From Sporosarcina ureilytica (lineage in GTDB: Bacteria > Bacillota > Bacilli > Bacillales_A > Planococcaceae), in contig NZ_CP017560.1 of assembly GCF_001753205.1 (NCBI RefSeq), forward strand, positions 2,232,001 through 2,296,000: DNA of 64,000 nucleotides. The letters run 5' to 3'. Position 1 is the first letter of the stretch, and each line of letters opens with the position of its first letter. The notes under the pieces were generated by a model, which saw only the letters and a list, made by a program, of their open reading frames with translations, had not been told where the DNA came from and searched no databases. The position numbers and the translations under genes were made by a program. Below are positions 13,356-21,595 of this stretch, in pieces.

Positions 13356-14210
13356 ATGGAAAGATTTCATAGCAAACCTAATACATTTGTTGGTCAGGTT
13401 AATATAAATGTAACTAATTTGGAGTCAGCACTTACTTTTTACCAAGAAATCATTGGTTTTCAAGTGTTGGAACAGACAGCGCGAAAAGCGGTCTTAACAA
13501 CGGACGGCCAAACAGGATTATTAATACTAGAACAACCAGTTAATGTTATTCCAAAAGAAGGAAGAAGCTCGGGCTTGTATCATTTTGCACTCTTGTTGCC
13601 GACTCGCGCAGATTTGTCAATCTTTTTACGACATTTACTTAAAACTGGCTACAAATTTGGCGCCTCAGATCATAAAGTAAGTGAGGCAATCTACATTACA
13701 GATCCAGATGGGAATGGGATTGAAATATACAGAGATCGTCCATCTTCTGAATGGACATGGTCTAATGGAAAAGTCACGATGATGACGGATCCTTTAGATG
13801 GAGATAGTCTTCTTGAAGAAAGTACTGCAGATTGGAACGGATTGCCTGCGGATACAATCATGGGACATATTCACCTCCACGTGTCCGACCTGCAAAAAGC
13901 GGAAGAATTTTACAAGAATGCTTTAGGATTTTCAATTGTTAGTCATTATCCCCAAGCTAGCTTTACTTCTACTGGGGGTTATCATCATCATATCGCTCTA
14001 AATACATGGCAAGGAGTAGGTGTTCCGGCACCAAAGCAAAACAGCGTCGGTTTAAATTGGTATACACTCGTCTTTCCGAGCGAAGAAGTAAGAGGCCAAG
14101 TGATCGAACAGCTGCAGAAAATAGGTGCTCCAGTATTGGCTGAAAATGATGTGTTTATGACAGAAGATCCATCAGGAAATAAAATTCGATTATGTTTGAA
14201 TAATGCTTAA
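13356..14210 (+). CDS. catE: VOC-family extradiol dioxygenase, CatE-like (284 aa)
   Basis: Two vicinal-oxygen-chelate modules are present: residues about 10-130 (VGQVNINVTNLESALTFYQE; YITDPDGNGIEIYRDRP) and 165-280 (MGHIHLHVSDLQKAEEFYKN; MTEDPSGNKIRLC). Metal ligand candidates are the His of GHIHLHVSD, the His pair in GGYHHHIALN and the C-terminal Glu/acidic position. Length and paired modules match B. subtilis CatE (YfiE), a catechol 2,3-dioxygenase. It lies 98 bp after the DoxX gene, likely co-transcribed. Substrate in this organism is not shown. Confidence 0.78.
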   Translation: MERFHSKPNTFVGQVNINVTNLESALTFYQEIIGFQVLEQTARKAVLTTDGQTGLLILEQPVNVIPKEGRSSGLYHFALLLPTRADLSIFLRHLLKTGYKFGASDHKVSEAIYITDPDGNGIEIYRDRPSSEWTWSNGKVTMMTDPLDGDSLLEESTADWNGLPADTIMGHIHLHVSDLQKAEEFYKNALGFSIVSHYPQASFTSTGGYHHHIALNTWQGVGVPAPKQNSVGLNWYTLVFPSEEVRGQVIEQLQKIGAPVLAENDVFMTEDPSGNKIRLCLNNA

Positions 14211-14429
14211 TGTCAGGTACTCACTAGCCTTTCATGGAATCCGGTATATACAACATTTTACATCCTTTTCCATTCACATTAGATTTGAAATATAAAAAAA
14301 GGGAACGGGTCCTCTTAGTGAACTGAACCCCGAATAGTGGACACTTTAAAAAAAGTGACCTATTCGGGGTTTTTTCTGTTTTAAAAACCCGTTATACTAA
14401 AAAAAATACTTAGAACGGGAGATTTTCGA

Positions 14430-14849
14430 ATGAGTAAAATAATTTTCAACGAAATTCAAAGAAAGCAACTAGAATCAAATCCAAATGTCGCCTCTGTATC
14501 AGATCGTGCCATTCAATATAATGCGGAATTTAAAATACGTGCCGTCAAAGAAAATATGAACGGTAAGGGACCGACTCAGATTTTCATGGAGAATGGATTT
14601 AACTTGGATGTGATTGGAGCTAAAAAAGCCCAATCGGCAATAAGTCGTTGGAAAAACACTTATAAAACATTGGGGGAACAAGGTTTTTTAGAAGAGCGTC
14701 GGGGGAAAGGCGGCACAGGTCGCCCTTCCACAAAAGTTATATCATCTGAGAAGAAATTAGAAAAAGCTGAAGCCCGTATAAAGTATTTAGAAGCTGAATT
14801 AGAATTACTAAAAAAGCTAGAGGAACTCGAAAGGCAGGTGAAGAAGTAA
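14430..14849 (+). CDS. IS3-family transposase OrfA
   Basis: 139 residues, helix-turn-helix plus leucine-rich coiled coil, with the A AAA AAG slippery sequence near the 3' end. It carries VKENMNG and STKVISS where copy 1 has VKKNMNG and STKDISS. Start ATG follows GGGAG by 11 nt, the same as in copy 1. Confidence 0.92.
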   Translation: MSKIIFNEIQRKQLESNPNVASVSDRAIQYNAEFKIRAVKENMNGKGPTQIFMENGFNLDVIGAKKAQSAISRWKNTYKTLGEQGFLEERRGKGGTGRPSTKVISSEKKLEKAEARIKYLEAELELLKKLEELERQVKK

Positions 14850-14875
14850 TTTTAGCACCCCGCGAAAAATACGCA

Positions 14876-15757
14876 TTGATTAACGAGGTCATTCGGAAAT
14901 ATCAACTAAAGAATATGACGCGTTACCTTTGTGCTTTAACATGTGTAAGTAGAAGTGGATACTATGCCTGGCTTCAAAATTCGGAGAAACATGCGATTCG
15001 TGAAGAGCAAGATTATCAAGATTATTTATTACTAAGATGCATTTATGATGCATTCAAAGGGAAAATTGGGTATCGAGGACTTTACATGGCATTGGAAGAA
15101 CTAGTGGTGACACCGATGAATCACAAAAAGATTCTCCGCTTAATGAGAAAGTATAATTTCTTTGCGAAAGTGCGTCGAGCAAACCCATATAAATATATTG
15201 CGAAAGCAACACAGGCACATCGTACGGTTCCTAACCATTTGAATCGAGCATTCAATCAAGATGAGCCCGGAAAAGTATATTTAACTGATATTACTTATTT
15301 ACAGTACCGTAATGGTCAAACAGCTTATTTATCTTGTATCAAAGATGTAGCAACCAGGGAAATCGTCGCTTATGAACTTTCGACTAGCTTGAAAATGGGA
15401 TTGGTTTATCGCACATTAGATAAATTAGAAGAGACATTAGACGGAAATATTCACCCAGAAGCAATGATCCATTCAGATCAAGGTGTCCATTATACACATC
15501 CAGAGTATCAAGGACGCGTTAAGAAAATAGGCTTACTTCAGTCGATGTCACGTCGAGGAAACTGTTTAGATAACGCACCAATGGAGTCTTTCTTTGGGCA
15601 TTTTAAAGATGAAGTAGATTATGAGGAAGCATGTAATTTACGTGAATTAAGGGAAATGATAGACGAATACTTGGAGCATTATAATACGACGCGCAAACAA
15701 TGGACGTTAAAAAAGATGACTCCGGCACAATACCGAAGTCACCTAATTGCAGCCTAG
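14876..15757 (+). CDS. IS3-family transposase OrfB
   Basis: 293 residues with intact DDE triad (TDITYLQ, HSDQGVHYT, NAPMESFFGHFKDE). A single residue differs from copy 1 (TCVSRSG against TGVSRSG). The frame is open upstream of this ATG into the end of orfA, consistent with a frameshifted OrfAB product. Both copies look potentially active. Confidence 0.92.
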   Translation: MINEVIRKYQLKNMTRYLCALTCVSRSGYYAWLQNSEKHAIREEQDYQDYLLLRCIYDAFKGKIGYRGLYMALEELVVTPMNHKKILRLMRKYNFFAKVRRANPYKYIAKATQAHRTVPNHLNRAFNQDEPGKVYLTDITYLQYRNGQTAYLSCIKDVATREIVAYELSTSLKMGLVYRTLDKLEETLDGNIHPEAMIHSDQGVHYTHPEYQGRVKKIGLLQSMSRRGNCLDNAPMESFFGHFKDEVDYEEACNLRELREMIDEYLEHYNTTRKQWTLKKMTPAQYRSHLIAA

Positions 15758-15997
15758 ACTGTAAAAAGTCCTTTTTATTAAACTGTCCGTAAATAAGGGT
15801 TCAGTTCATAGACCAATCAGTTCCCTTTTTTTTACATATTTTATTGTTGTTCCATCTTCATCTTTTCTTTTTCTTTTCGCTTCTTTTCTTTTTCTTTGTC
15901 TGTGAAATGCTTCCTCGTGATTGGGCTAACAAGGGCCGACTAGTTAGAGCCTATCTTTTTAACCTCCAAATGCTTGCGGGAAATACTAATTTGAGAC

Positions 15998-16033
15998 AAA
16001 AAAGTCCAATTCATAAACGAATCGGACTTTTTT
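15998..16033 (-). terminator. Bidirectional terminator after ypvA
   Basis: AAAAAAGTCCAATTC and GAATCGGACTTTTTT pair apart from one A-C mismatch, with runs of A and T outside. It lies 12 bp beyond the ypvA stop. Confidence 0.8.
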
Positions 16034-16044
16034 TCGTGTTTAAT

Positions 16045-17955
16045 TTAATTTTCCAATAGTAGTTTCACAGGAGATACTTGCTCTAACTTCTCTAACATCT
16101 TCTCTTCTGTTTCGTTTACTAATAAATGAATTTCCCCAGCATCCTCTGATGTTCGAATCAGGCGGCCGATTCCTTGACGGTATCTTAACAGCATAAATGG
16201 CAGGTCAACTTCTTGGAATGCATCCTTTGCATGACTGCGTTTCGCTTCAAACAGTGGATCAGCAGGTGGGTATGGTAAGTCATAAATAATGACACGTGTT
16301 AGTGCATCTTTCGGAATATCCAACCCTTCCCATAAATTAAATGAGCATAACACTTTCAATTGTTTATTTTGAAAATCCCGCACGATAGATGACAACTCTC
16401 GCTCACCTTCAAAGCCGATACTTCCATTTATATCAGCGGATAATTCCTTTTTAAACTGAAGCATCGCTGTTTCAGATTTGAATAAAATGAGCGTCTGGCC
16501 TTCTTCACGCAATAGCGCTTCAACTTTTTCAACCTTTTGTTCTTGAGACGTTTTATGCGCATAGATTTTCATAACATTTTCATAATCGAAAGGAGATTCA
16601 ACTGAGAATGATAAATATTTATCGATGCCCAATCCTTCTGCAATATAAGAAAAGTCTTTTTGCAATGACAATGTAGCAGATGAGAAGACAATTGGCATAT
16701 TCGAAGAGAATAAGCTTTCTTTTAAAATATCCGTTACAAGTCTTGGCATAATGACAAGCGACATTTCTTCTTCCGTATCTTGGAGCCAATCAACTGCATC
16801 TTGCCCTGAAATGAATAACTCCATAGAGTAGATGTATTGTTCCAAGTATTCTTCAACCATTTTCAATTCGTATTCTGGAATAATATATAGCTCGCCTTCA
16901 AAGACAAACTCTTCAAGAAGCGCCGTAGAAATATTCACAGCCTGCCTTCCTACTTCAAACAGTTCTGGCACCTTATGAATCGCTTTTCGTTCATTCATCG
17001 TCTCTTCAGCATGTTCGTGTAACAATGCGAAAAACGAGGCATGGACGTCAATCAGTTGCTCCATGAGTTGCAGTGATTGTTCACGTACCCCATCCACCAT
17101 CACACGTTCTAGTAAATTGAGCAACGTATGATCTTGAACTTCATAGGTTAACGCGCGCTGTGCAGCGTATTCCAATAGATGACCTTCGTCAAAAATGACC
17201 ATCGAGGCTTCCGGCAGTAACGGTAATTGTCCTTGTCGCTCTCTCGATTCTTTCGTCCAAATATGTTCCATATAAAAGTCATGTGAACAAATAATGATTT
17301 CAGGAGCCGCTCTATAATGATTGCGGTGCAATGTTTGACCACAACGGTTTCTCAAATCGCATGCTTCACATTGTTGAATCGGATGATAATTAATCGTCTT
17401 CCACTGTGCATCGCTTAATTCCGGATAATCAGAACGCTCACCGTACGGATAAACAGATTGCAAGGAACCAGTTCCATATACGAAGTCTGGCAAACTATCT
17501 TCTACATCTTCTATATACGTTTCCACCATCGTATTGGAAGCATCATCCAAACGTTTTAAACATAAATACTGGTCTCTCGCCTTGGCAAGACGAACGTCAA
17601 TATTTAAGTTAAGCGCTTCGCTCATTTTATAAATGTCGCCGTCTTGTTTAACGAGCTGTTCGATAAGTGTTTCATCAGCACAGGAAATAAGCGCCGGTTT
17701 ACCGGTATAGCGTGCATATGCAATTGCAGGTAATAAATAAGCTATCGTCTTCCCGGTACCAACTCCAGCTTCCGCAAATAATACTTTTTTCTCTTTTAAC
17801 GCTTGCTCAATTTGAAATGCCATGAAAATTTGTTCATCACGACACTCATACCCTTTTTCGGTTAAATCGTCATATAACGTATCGCCAATCCAGTCATTTA
17901 AAGAATCATAAAACGATTTCTCTCTCGATAAAGGGAACGGTAACTTTCTTTTCAT
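16045..17955 (-). CDS. ypvA: DinG/XPD-family DNA helicase YpvA (636 aa)
   Basis: Superfamily 2 helicase of the iron-sulfur type. Walker A AEAGVGTGKT lies at about residues 61-70, DEGH box (VIFDEGHLLEYAA) near 255, and the late motifs SATLSLQ, FSSNMPIVF, FNLWEGLDIP and YRQGIGRLIR. Four cysteines (QYLCLKR and CEACDLRNRC) are placed as in the Fe-S domain. Length agrees with B. subtilis YpvA. The start chosen is MKRKLPF, preceded by AAGGAG at 9 nt. Role: ATP-driven DNA unwinding, probably in repair; exact role not known. Confidence 0.88.
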   Translation of the reverse strand: MKRKLPFPLSREKSFYDSLNDWIGDTLYDDLTEKGYECRDEQIFMAFQIEQALKEKKVLFAEAGVGTGKTIAYLLPAIAYARYTGKPALISCADETLIEQLVKQDGDIYKMSEALNLNIDVRLAKARDQYLCLKRLDDASNTMVETYIEDVEDSLPDFVYGTGSLQSVYPYGERSDYPELSDAQWKTINYHPIQQCEACDLRNRCGQTLHRNHYRAAPEIIICSHDFYMEHIWTKESRERQGQLPLLPEASMVIFDEGHLLEYAAQRALTYEVQDHTLLNLLERVMVDGVREQSLQLMEQLIDVHASFFALLHEHAEETMNERKAIHKVPELFEVGRQAVNISTALLEEFVFEGELYIIPEYELKMVEEYLEQYIYSMELFISGQDAVDWLQDTEEEMSLVIMPRLVTDILKESLFSSNMPIVFSSATLSLQKDFSYIAEGLGIDKYLSFSVESPFDYENVMKIYAHKTSQEQKVEKVEALLREEGQTLILFKSETAMLQFKKELSADINGSIGFEGERELSSIVRDFQNKQLKVLCSFNLWEGLDIPKDALTRVIIYDLPYPPADPLFEAKRSHAKDAFQEVDLPFMLLRYRQGIGRLIRTSEDAGEIHLLVNETEEKMLEKLEQVSPVKLLLEN

Positions 17956-17984
17956 ACAGCGAACTCCTTCCAAACTATCCATAC

Positions 17985-18018
17985 AAAAGGAAGAGAGATG
18001 CCGCTCTCTTCCCTTTTG
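17985..18018 (-). terminator. Terminator after ypsC
   Basis: AAAAGGAAGAGAG and CTCTCTTCCCTTTT arms around ATGCCG, 35 bp past the ypsC stop. Confidence 0.7.
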
Positions 18019-18052
18019 CCAACCTATTTTTCAATACACTTTCTACTATATG

Positions 18053-19180
18053 CTAAACACGCTTTCCCCAAAACTGATAATAATCTGTTCGGATAAAGCC
18101 GTTAAACAGTTTTCTCTTTCTTGTCGCTTTCTTACCGTAAAGCTCTTCGAAATTTTCCAAAGGAGAAATCATATAAACAGACCAAGAAGGATGCTCTTCC
18201 ATGACCTTTCCAAGCGCTCTTGTAATGTCCTCAGCCTCTGCAATCTCTCCGAGTCTTTCACCATAAGGAGGGTTCCCAACCATGACACCATTTACACCTT
18301 CGATTGAAAGATCCTTCAAATCTTGTTGTTTCCATTGAATCAAATCTGCGAATCCTGCTTCAATCGCATTTTCTTCCGCTACTTTGACCATACGGCCATC
18401 CACATCTGACCCAGTGATCATAAGTGGCTGGTCATATTTTGCTAAGTCTTCCGCTTCTTCACGCACGCGGTCCCATACAGTTTGTCCCATCCATGGCCAT
18501 TCTTCACTTAGAAAATCTCGATTCGTTCCAGGCGCGATGTTTTGACCAATCATCGCTGCTTCGATTGGAATCGTTCCTGAACCACATAGCGGGTCCATAA
18601 ATGGACGGTCTGGATTCCAGCGCGTTAATGTGACGAGTGCAGCTGCAAGCGTTTCTTTAATCGGCGCATCCCCTTGCCCAACTCGGTAGCCGCGTCTATG
18701 CAACCCAGTTCCACTCGTGTCAATCGTTAATGTCACTTTATCTTTTAAAATTGATACTTCCAGTTTAAATAACGGGCCTGATTCAGATAAAAAACCGCTT
18801 CTTTTATAAGCACGATTTAACCGTTCAACAATTGCTTTTTTTACAATTGCTTGACAGTCTGGCACACTGTATAAAGTAGATTTTACGGATTTTCCCGCTA
18901 CCGGAAAAGCAGCATCTACCGGTAAATATTTTTCCCAAGCAAGTGCCTTCGTTTGTTCAAATAAATCATCAAACGTTTTCGCGTGAAATTCACCGACAAT
19001 TATTCTGACTCGGTCAGCGACGCGTAGCCACATATTTGCTCTTGCAATTGCAGTCTCGTCTCCTTGAAAATAAACCTTTCCATTTTCCGTCCTGGTCTCA
19101 TATCCAAGTGCTTTCACTTCATCAGCGACTAGCCCTTCTACACCCATAGCAGATGTGGCGACTAAATTAAATTTACTCAT
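18053..19180 (-). CDS. ypsC: THUMP-domain 23S rRNA methyltransferase YpsC (RlmL-type, 375 aa)
   Basis: N-terminal ferredoxin-like/THUMP part (MSKFNLVATSAMGVEGLVAD to about residue 165), then a Rossmann methyltransferase domain: DPLCGSGTIPIEAAMIG binds S-adenosylmethionine and GNPPYGERLG is the NPPY catalytic motif of N2-guanine methyltransferases. The family includes E. coli RlmL, which makes m2G2445 in 23S rRNA; the same target is likely here by family. It is followed in the same direction by ypvA but separated by a terminator, and has rnpB upstream, as in B. subtilis. Confidence 0.9.
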   Translation of the reverse strand: MSKFNLVATSAMGVEGLVADEVKALGYETRTENGKVYFQGDETAIARANMWLRVADRVRIIVGEFHAKTFDDLFEQTKALAWEKYLPVDAAFPVAGKSVKSTLYSVPDCQAIVKKAIVERLNRAYKRSGFLSESGPLFKLEVSILKDKVTLTIDTSGTGLHRRGYRVGQGDAPIKETLAAALVTLTRWNPDRPFMDPLCGSGTIPIEAAMIGQNIAPGTNRDFLSEEWPWMGQTVWDRVREEAEDLAKYDQPLMITGSDVDGRMVKVAEENAIEAGFADLIQWKQQDLKDLSIEGVNGVMVGNPPYGERLGEIAEAEDITRALGKVMEEHPSWSVYMISPLENFEELYGKKATRKRKLFNGFIRTDYYQFWGKRV

Positions 19181-19311
19181 ATATTACAACTCCCGTTCTA
19201 TTCTATATGCAATGTTCATTTGATTATTTTATGTATAAAGTAACACTTACTTATCATGGACCTAAACCAATAAAGTATCCAAAATCATTCACTGTTAGTA
19301 TGTTTCATTGC

Positions 19312-19343
19312 CAAAAGAAAAGCTCTCCATTAACAGGAGAGCT
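19312..19343 (-). terminator. Terminator of rnpB
   Basis: GCTCTCC-TGTTAAT-GGAGAGC followed by TTTTCTTTT on the minus strand, about 20 nt after the RNase P RNA 3' end. Confidence 0.85.
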
Positions 19344-19360
19344 TCAACTTTAATTGAATA

Positions 19361-19772
19361 TACCATAGGAAATTCGATAAGCCATGTTTTGTTCCCGTGT
19401 ACTCAAACGGCGTTTGCCTCGTACTAGGGTGGTAATCATCTATCTACAGGAATGTTTTCCTGTCCCTTCGTCCGTTCAGTTCCTTTCGAAGAGTGCCCCT
19501 ACCATTGTTTGGGTTTCTCACTTATGGGGTTTACCGCGTTCCATCTGATTCGTTTCCGAAGCAGCTACGTTTCTGTGGCACTGTTCAGGGAACCTAGCCC
19601 ATATTAAGCAAGCTTAACTTAGGACGTATTCCCGCCGTCATCGCATATTTGCGATGCCCCAGCTTATTTTTTTGCTGAGCACAAACACTACGGTCATCTC
19701 AGAGCCGTGTGAGCATGGACTTTCCTCTACAAAGACGAGCTTTGCAGCGATTACCTAAATTTGCACTACGGT
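19361..19772 (-). ncRNA. rnpB: RNase P RNA, type B
   Basis: On the minus strand the conserved blocks appear in order: GGTAATCGCTGC, GAGGAAAGTCCATGCTCACA (CR-I), GTGCCACAGAAACG, GGAACGCGGTAAACCCC, TAGATAGATGATTACC and ACAAAACATGGCTTAT (CR-V). P1 can be paired between CCGTAG..AAATT at the 5' end and AATTT..CTATGG at the 3' end. The catalytic RNA matures tRNA 5' ends. Position between gpsB and ypsC matches B. subtilis. Ends are estimated from P1. Confidence 0.97.
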
Positions 19773-19778
19773 TTTTTT

Positions 19779-19807
19779 ATTATACAATACTGGTCACTTT
19801 TTTTCAA
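19779..19807 (-). promoter_or_regulatory. SigA-type promoter of rnpB
   Basis: TTGAAA, 17-nt spacer, TATAAT on the minus strand, ending 6-7 nt before the predicted RNA start. Confidence 0.8.
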
Positions 19808-19826
19808 TCATCTTGAGGAAAAAGGA

Positions 19827-20117
19827 TTATTCACTCAATTTATCGCCAAAAACATGTTTTTCCAAATTGGAAATGCGTTTTAAAATGTCGAAATTTGTTG
19901 ACCCTGTATTCATAGTTTCAGGACGCCTTTTAGCTGTTTCAAGTTGGCTTTTCATTTGTTCAATTTCAGTTTCTAATGTCTCAATTTTTTTAGTAAAAGT
20001 TTGGTAATCTTGAATAACGTCGTCAAGAAAAAGATCAACTTCTTCTTGGTTATAGCCACGTAAACCCGATTTAAACTCTTTTTCGAGTATCGTTTTCGTG
20101 TCCAGTTTTATTTCCAT
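19827..20117 (-). CDS. gpsB: Cell-cycle protein GpsB (96 aa)
   Basis: DivIVA/GpsB family. The N-terminal membrane- and partner-binding coiled-coil region carries [20 protein letters not shown] and [11 protein letters not shown] second coiled coil ([16 protein letters not shown]), a short linker and a C-terminal trimerising helix ([16 protein letters not shown]) follow. In firmicutes it shuttles penicillin-binding proteins between septum and side wall, and PBP1 (encoded 5 kb away here as ponA) is a known B. subtilis partner. The gene has its own start 17 nt after GAAGGGCG. A long imperfect inverted repeat separates it from mrfB. Confidence 0.95.
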   Translation of the reverse strand: MEIKLDTKTILEKEFKSGLRGYNQEEVDLFLDDVIQDYQTFTKKIETLETEIEQMKSQLETAKRRPETMNTGSTNFDILKRISNLEKHVFGDKLSE

Positions 20118-20197
20118 AAAAATCGCCCTTCCATCGTTGGTAAACTTATGCGATATTATAGCATAATCTAACCTATTTTGTCCTTTTTAAACAGCGG

Positions 20198-20313
20198 AGT
20201 CAATTTCATAATTACCTAAAACCGCTAAGCTGATACAATATATAGTTGAGAACGGTTCAAATCAACTATATATTGTATCTGCGCAGCGAAAAGATTGGAT
20301 TATGAAATTGACT
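20198..20313. repeat. 116-bp imperfect inverted repeat (two 52-nt arms, 12-nt loop)
   Basis: Arms 20198-20249 and 20262-20313. The outer 15 bases (AGTCAATTTCATAAT) and inner 17 bases (ATACAATATATAGTTGA) match their inverted counterparts exactly; the middle is diverged. It ends 4 bp from the mrfB stop codon. No T-run follows, so it is not a normal terminator; it may be a MITE-like insertion. Confidence 0.8.
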
Positions 20314-20317
20314 TAGC

Positions 20318-21595
20318 TCAATCTGATTTTGTCGTTTTCTGCGCTTCCCCGGGAAATATTTTTCTTAATAACCTCATTTCCCGCTTTAGGAAATCTCTTT
20401 CAGCTCGCGTACGAAATCGTTTTGTCAGGTCTAAATCCTTCTCAATAAAACGCATTGCTTTTCTTGTCACTTCTAATGCCATTTCTAAATTTTTCAATTT
20501 ATGTTCCTGTAACTTCGCCAATTCTTCAAACGCAATGATTCTTTCTCTGCCGTCTAACTGCTTTGCTGCAATGTTGAAAGATTGCACAGCTTTATCGTAT
20601 GCGTCATTCCTTTTTAAAATGAACCCATAATGATAATGTGACAACGCATGGTCCGAGCCATATTTTTCAATAACGTTTTTAAAGAAGTGTGCGCTATCGT
20701 CATAATGTTTCAAATCGGAAAACCATTTGCCGATATTCGTATGTGTGATCGCCGTCTCGGGGTTCGTCGTCTCCAAGATTAAATTCGTTGCACGAATATA
20801 AAGTGTCACAAGAGATAGTATATCCCATTCATTATGTTGAAGCACCTTCATTAACGTTTCTGCTTGCCCACTTTTCACCGCATCTTGATAAATAATCGGG
20901 GCTAAATGGCCCGGGATATCTCCTTCCCGGTAAAAGTGCAGTTGTTTTTCTTCAATAGACGTAAGTTTAAATGTATCTAACTCAGTTTTCCATACACGTC
21001 TAGCCCCGTGAAGTAAATCAATTTGATGATGGGTTAACAACTTGGGGAGTTTTTCGCGATTCATCGTCCACCTAGTTTCTACTTGGGGGATATCAAAGCT
21101 TTTACCATTATACGTAATAAGCGTCATTTCTTCTTTCCATAACTTTGAGGCATATAAAAAAGCCGCTTCATGATCGGGTCCTGGTAGAACGTATTGCGTC
21201 ATCCGAAAGCCATTCTCCACTTGCTCCATGAATCCAAGCAAAAAAATAAGCGTTCCCGCCCCTTTTAGCCCTGTTGTTTCTGTATCGAAAAAAACGAGCT
21301 TATTTGTGCTTTTTGGGGCTAACGGATGTTCACGATCAAAACGTTTCCACTTTTCTAGCGTTGACTGAAGGTCACCTATTTTTTTATTTCCGTGGCAATA
21401 AGTTTTGTCATATTCTACAACACGTTTATAAACAACCCCAAACTGATTCTCTTCCTTTATTAATCCTGTCTTCAACCAATTCTTTTCGTAAGGTGGCGCA
21501 GGAGGAATTACCACGTCGCGTTTTGTTTTCTTTGTTGGCTTCGGTTTCTTAGTGAGCATTTTTCTCATTGCCATTAACTTCTGTTCATAGGACAC
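20318..21595 (-). CDS. mrfB: Exonuclease MrfB (YprB), RNase H-like with TPR tail (425 aa)
   Basis: A DnaQ/RNase-H-like exonuclease domain starts with VFFDTETTGLKGAGT (residues 101-115, the DxE metal-binding pair). It continues with LITYNGKSFDIPQVETR and ends with NEWDILSLVTLYIR (late Asp). A C-terminal helical region (about 285-400) has TPR-like repeats. In B. subtilis MrfA and MrfB act together in UvrABC-independent repair of mitomycin C lesions. mrfA is directly upstream and overlaps it by 11 bp, so the two are translationally coupled. Confidence 0.92.
   Translation of the reverse strand: MSYEQKLMAMRKMLTKKPKPTKKTKRDVVIPPAPPYEKNWLKTGLIKEENQFGVVYKRVVEYDKTYCHGNKKIGDLQSTLEKWKRFDREHPLAPKSTNKLVFFDTETTGLKGAGTLIFLLGFMEQVENGFRMTQYVLPGPDHEAAFLYASKLWKEEMTLITYNGKSFDIPQVETRWTMNREKLPKLLTHHQIDLLHGARRVWKTELDTFKLTSIEEKQLHFYREGDIPGHLAPIIYQDAVKSGQAETLMKVLQHNEWDILSLVTLYIRATNLILETTNPETAITHTNIGKWFSDLKHYDDSAHFFKNVIEKYGSDHALSHYHYGFILKRNDAYDKAVQSFNIAAKQLDGRERIIAFEELAKLQEHKLKNLEMALEVTRKAMRFIEKDLDLTKRFRTRAERDFLKREMRLLRKIFPGEAQKTTKSD

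Larger units (their letters stand above)
14319..15808 (+). mobile_element. IS3-family (IS150-group) insertion sequence, copy 2
   Basis: 1490 bp, same ends as copy 1, opposite orientation, own 3-bp target duplication (TAG at 14316-14318 and 15809-15811). The different duplications show two independent insertions and not one composite transposon. Confidence 0.95.
14226..15925 (+). repeat. Duplicated flank, copy B (split by the right IS)
   Basis: Pieces 14226-14318 and 15809-15925 match copy A. With the IS removed the hairpin is GGGAAC..GGTC-CTCTTA-GACC..GTTCCC with A and T runs outside. The minus-strand coding tail reads SALVSPITRKHFTDKEKEKK, then a stop, like the end of a multi-pass transporter. 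Confidence 0.75.

Noticed and set aside
10124-15808. Composite transposon made of two inverted IS elements carrying the catDE-like island
   Set aside because: Each IS has its own, different 3-bp target duplication and lies in its own hairpin, showing separate insertions.
19340-19800. Coding sequence between gpsB and ypsC
   Set aside because: The stretch is fully explained by RNase P RNA with promoter and terminator.
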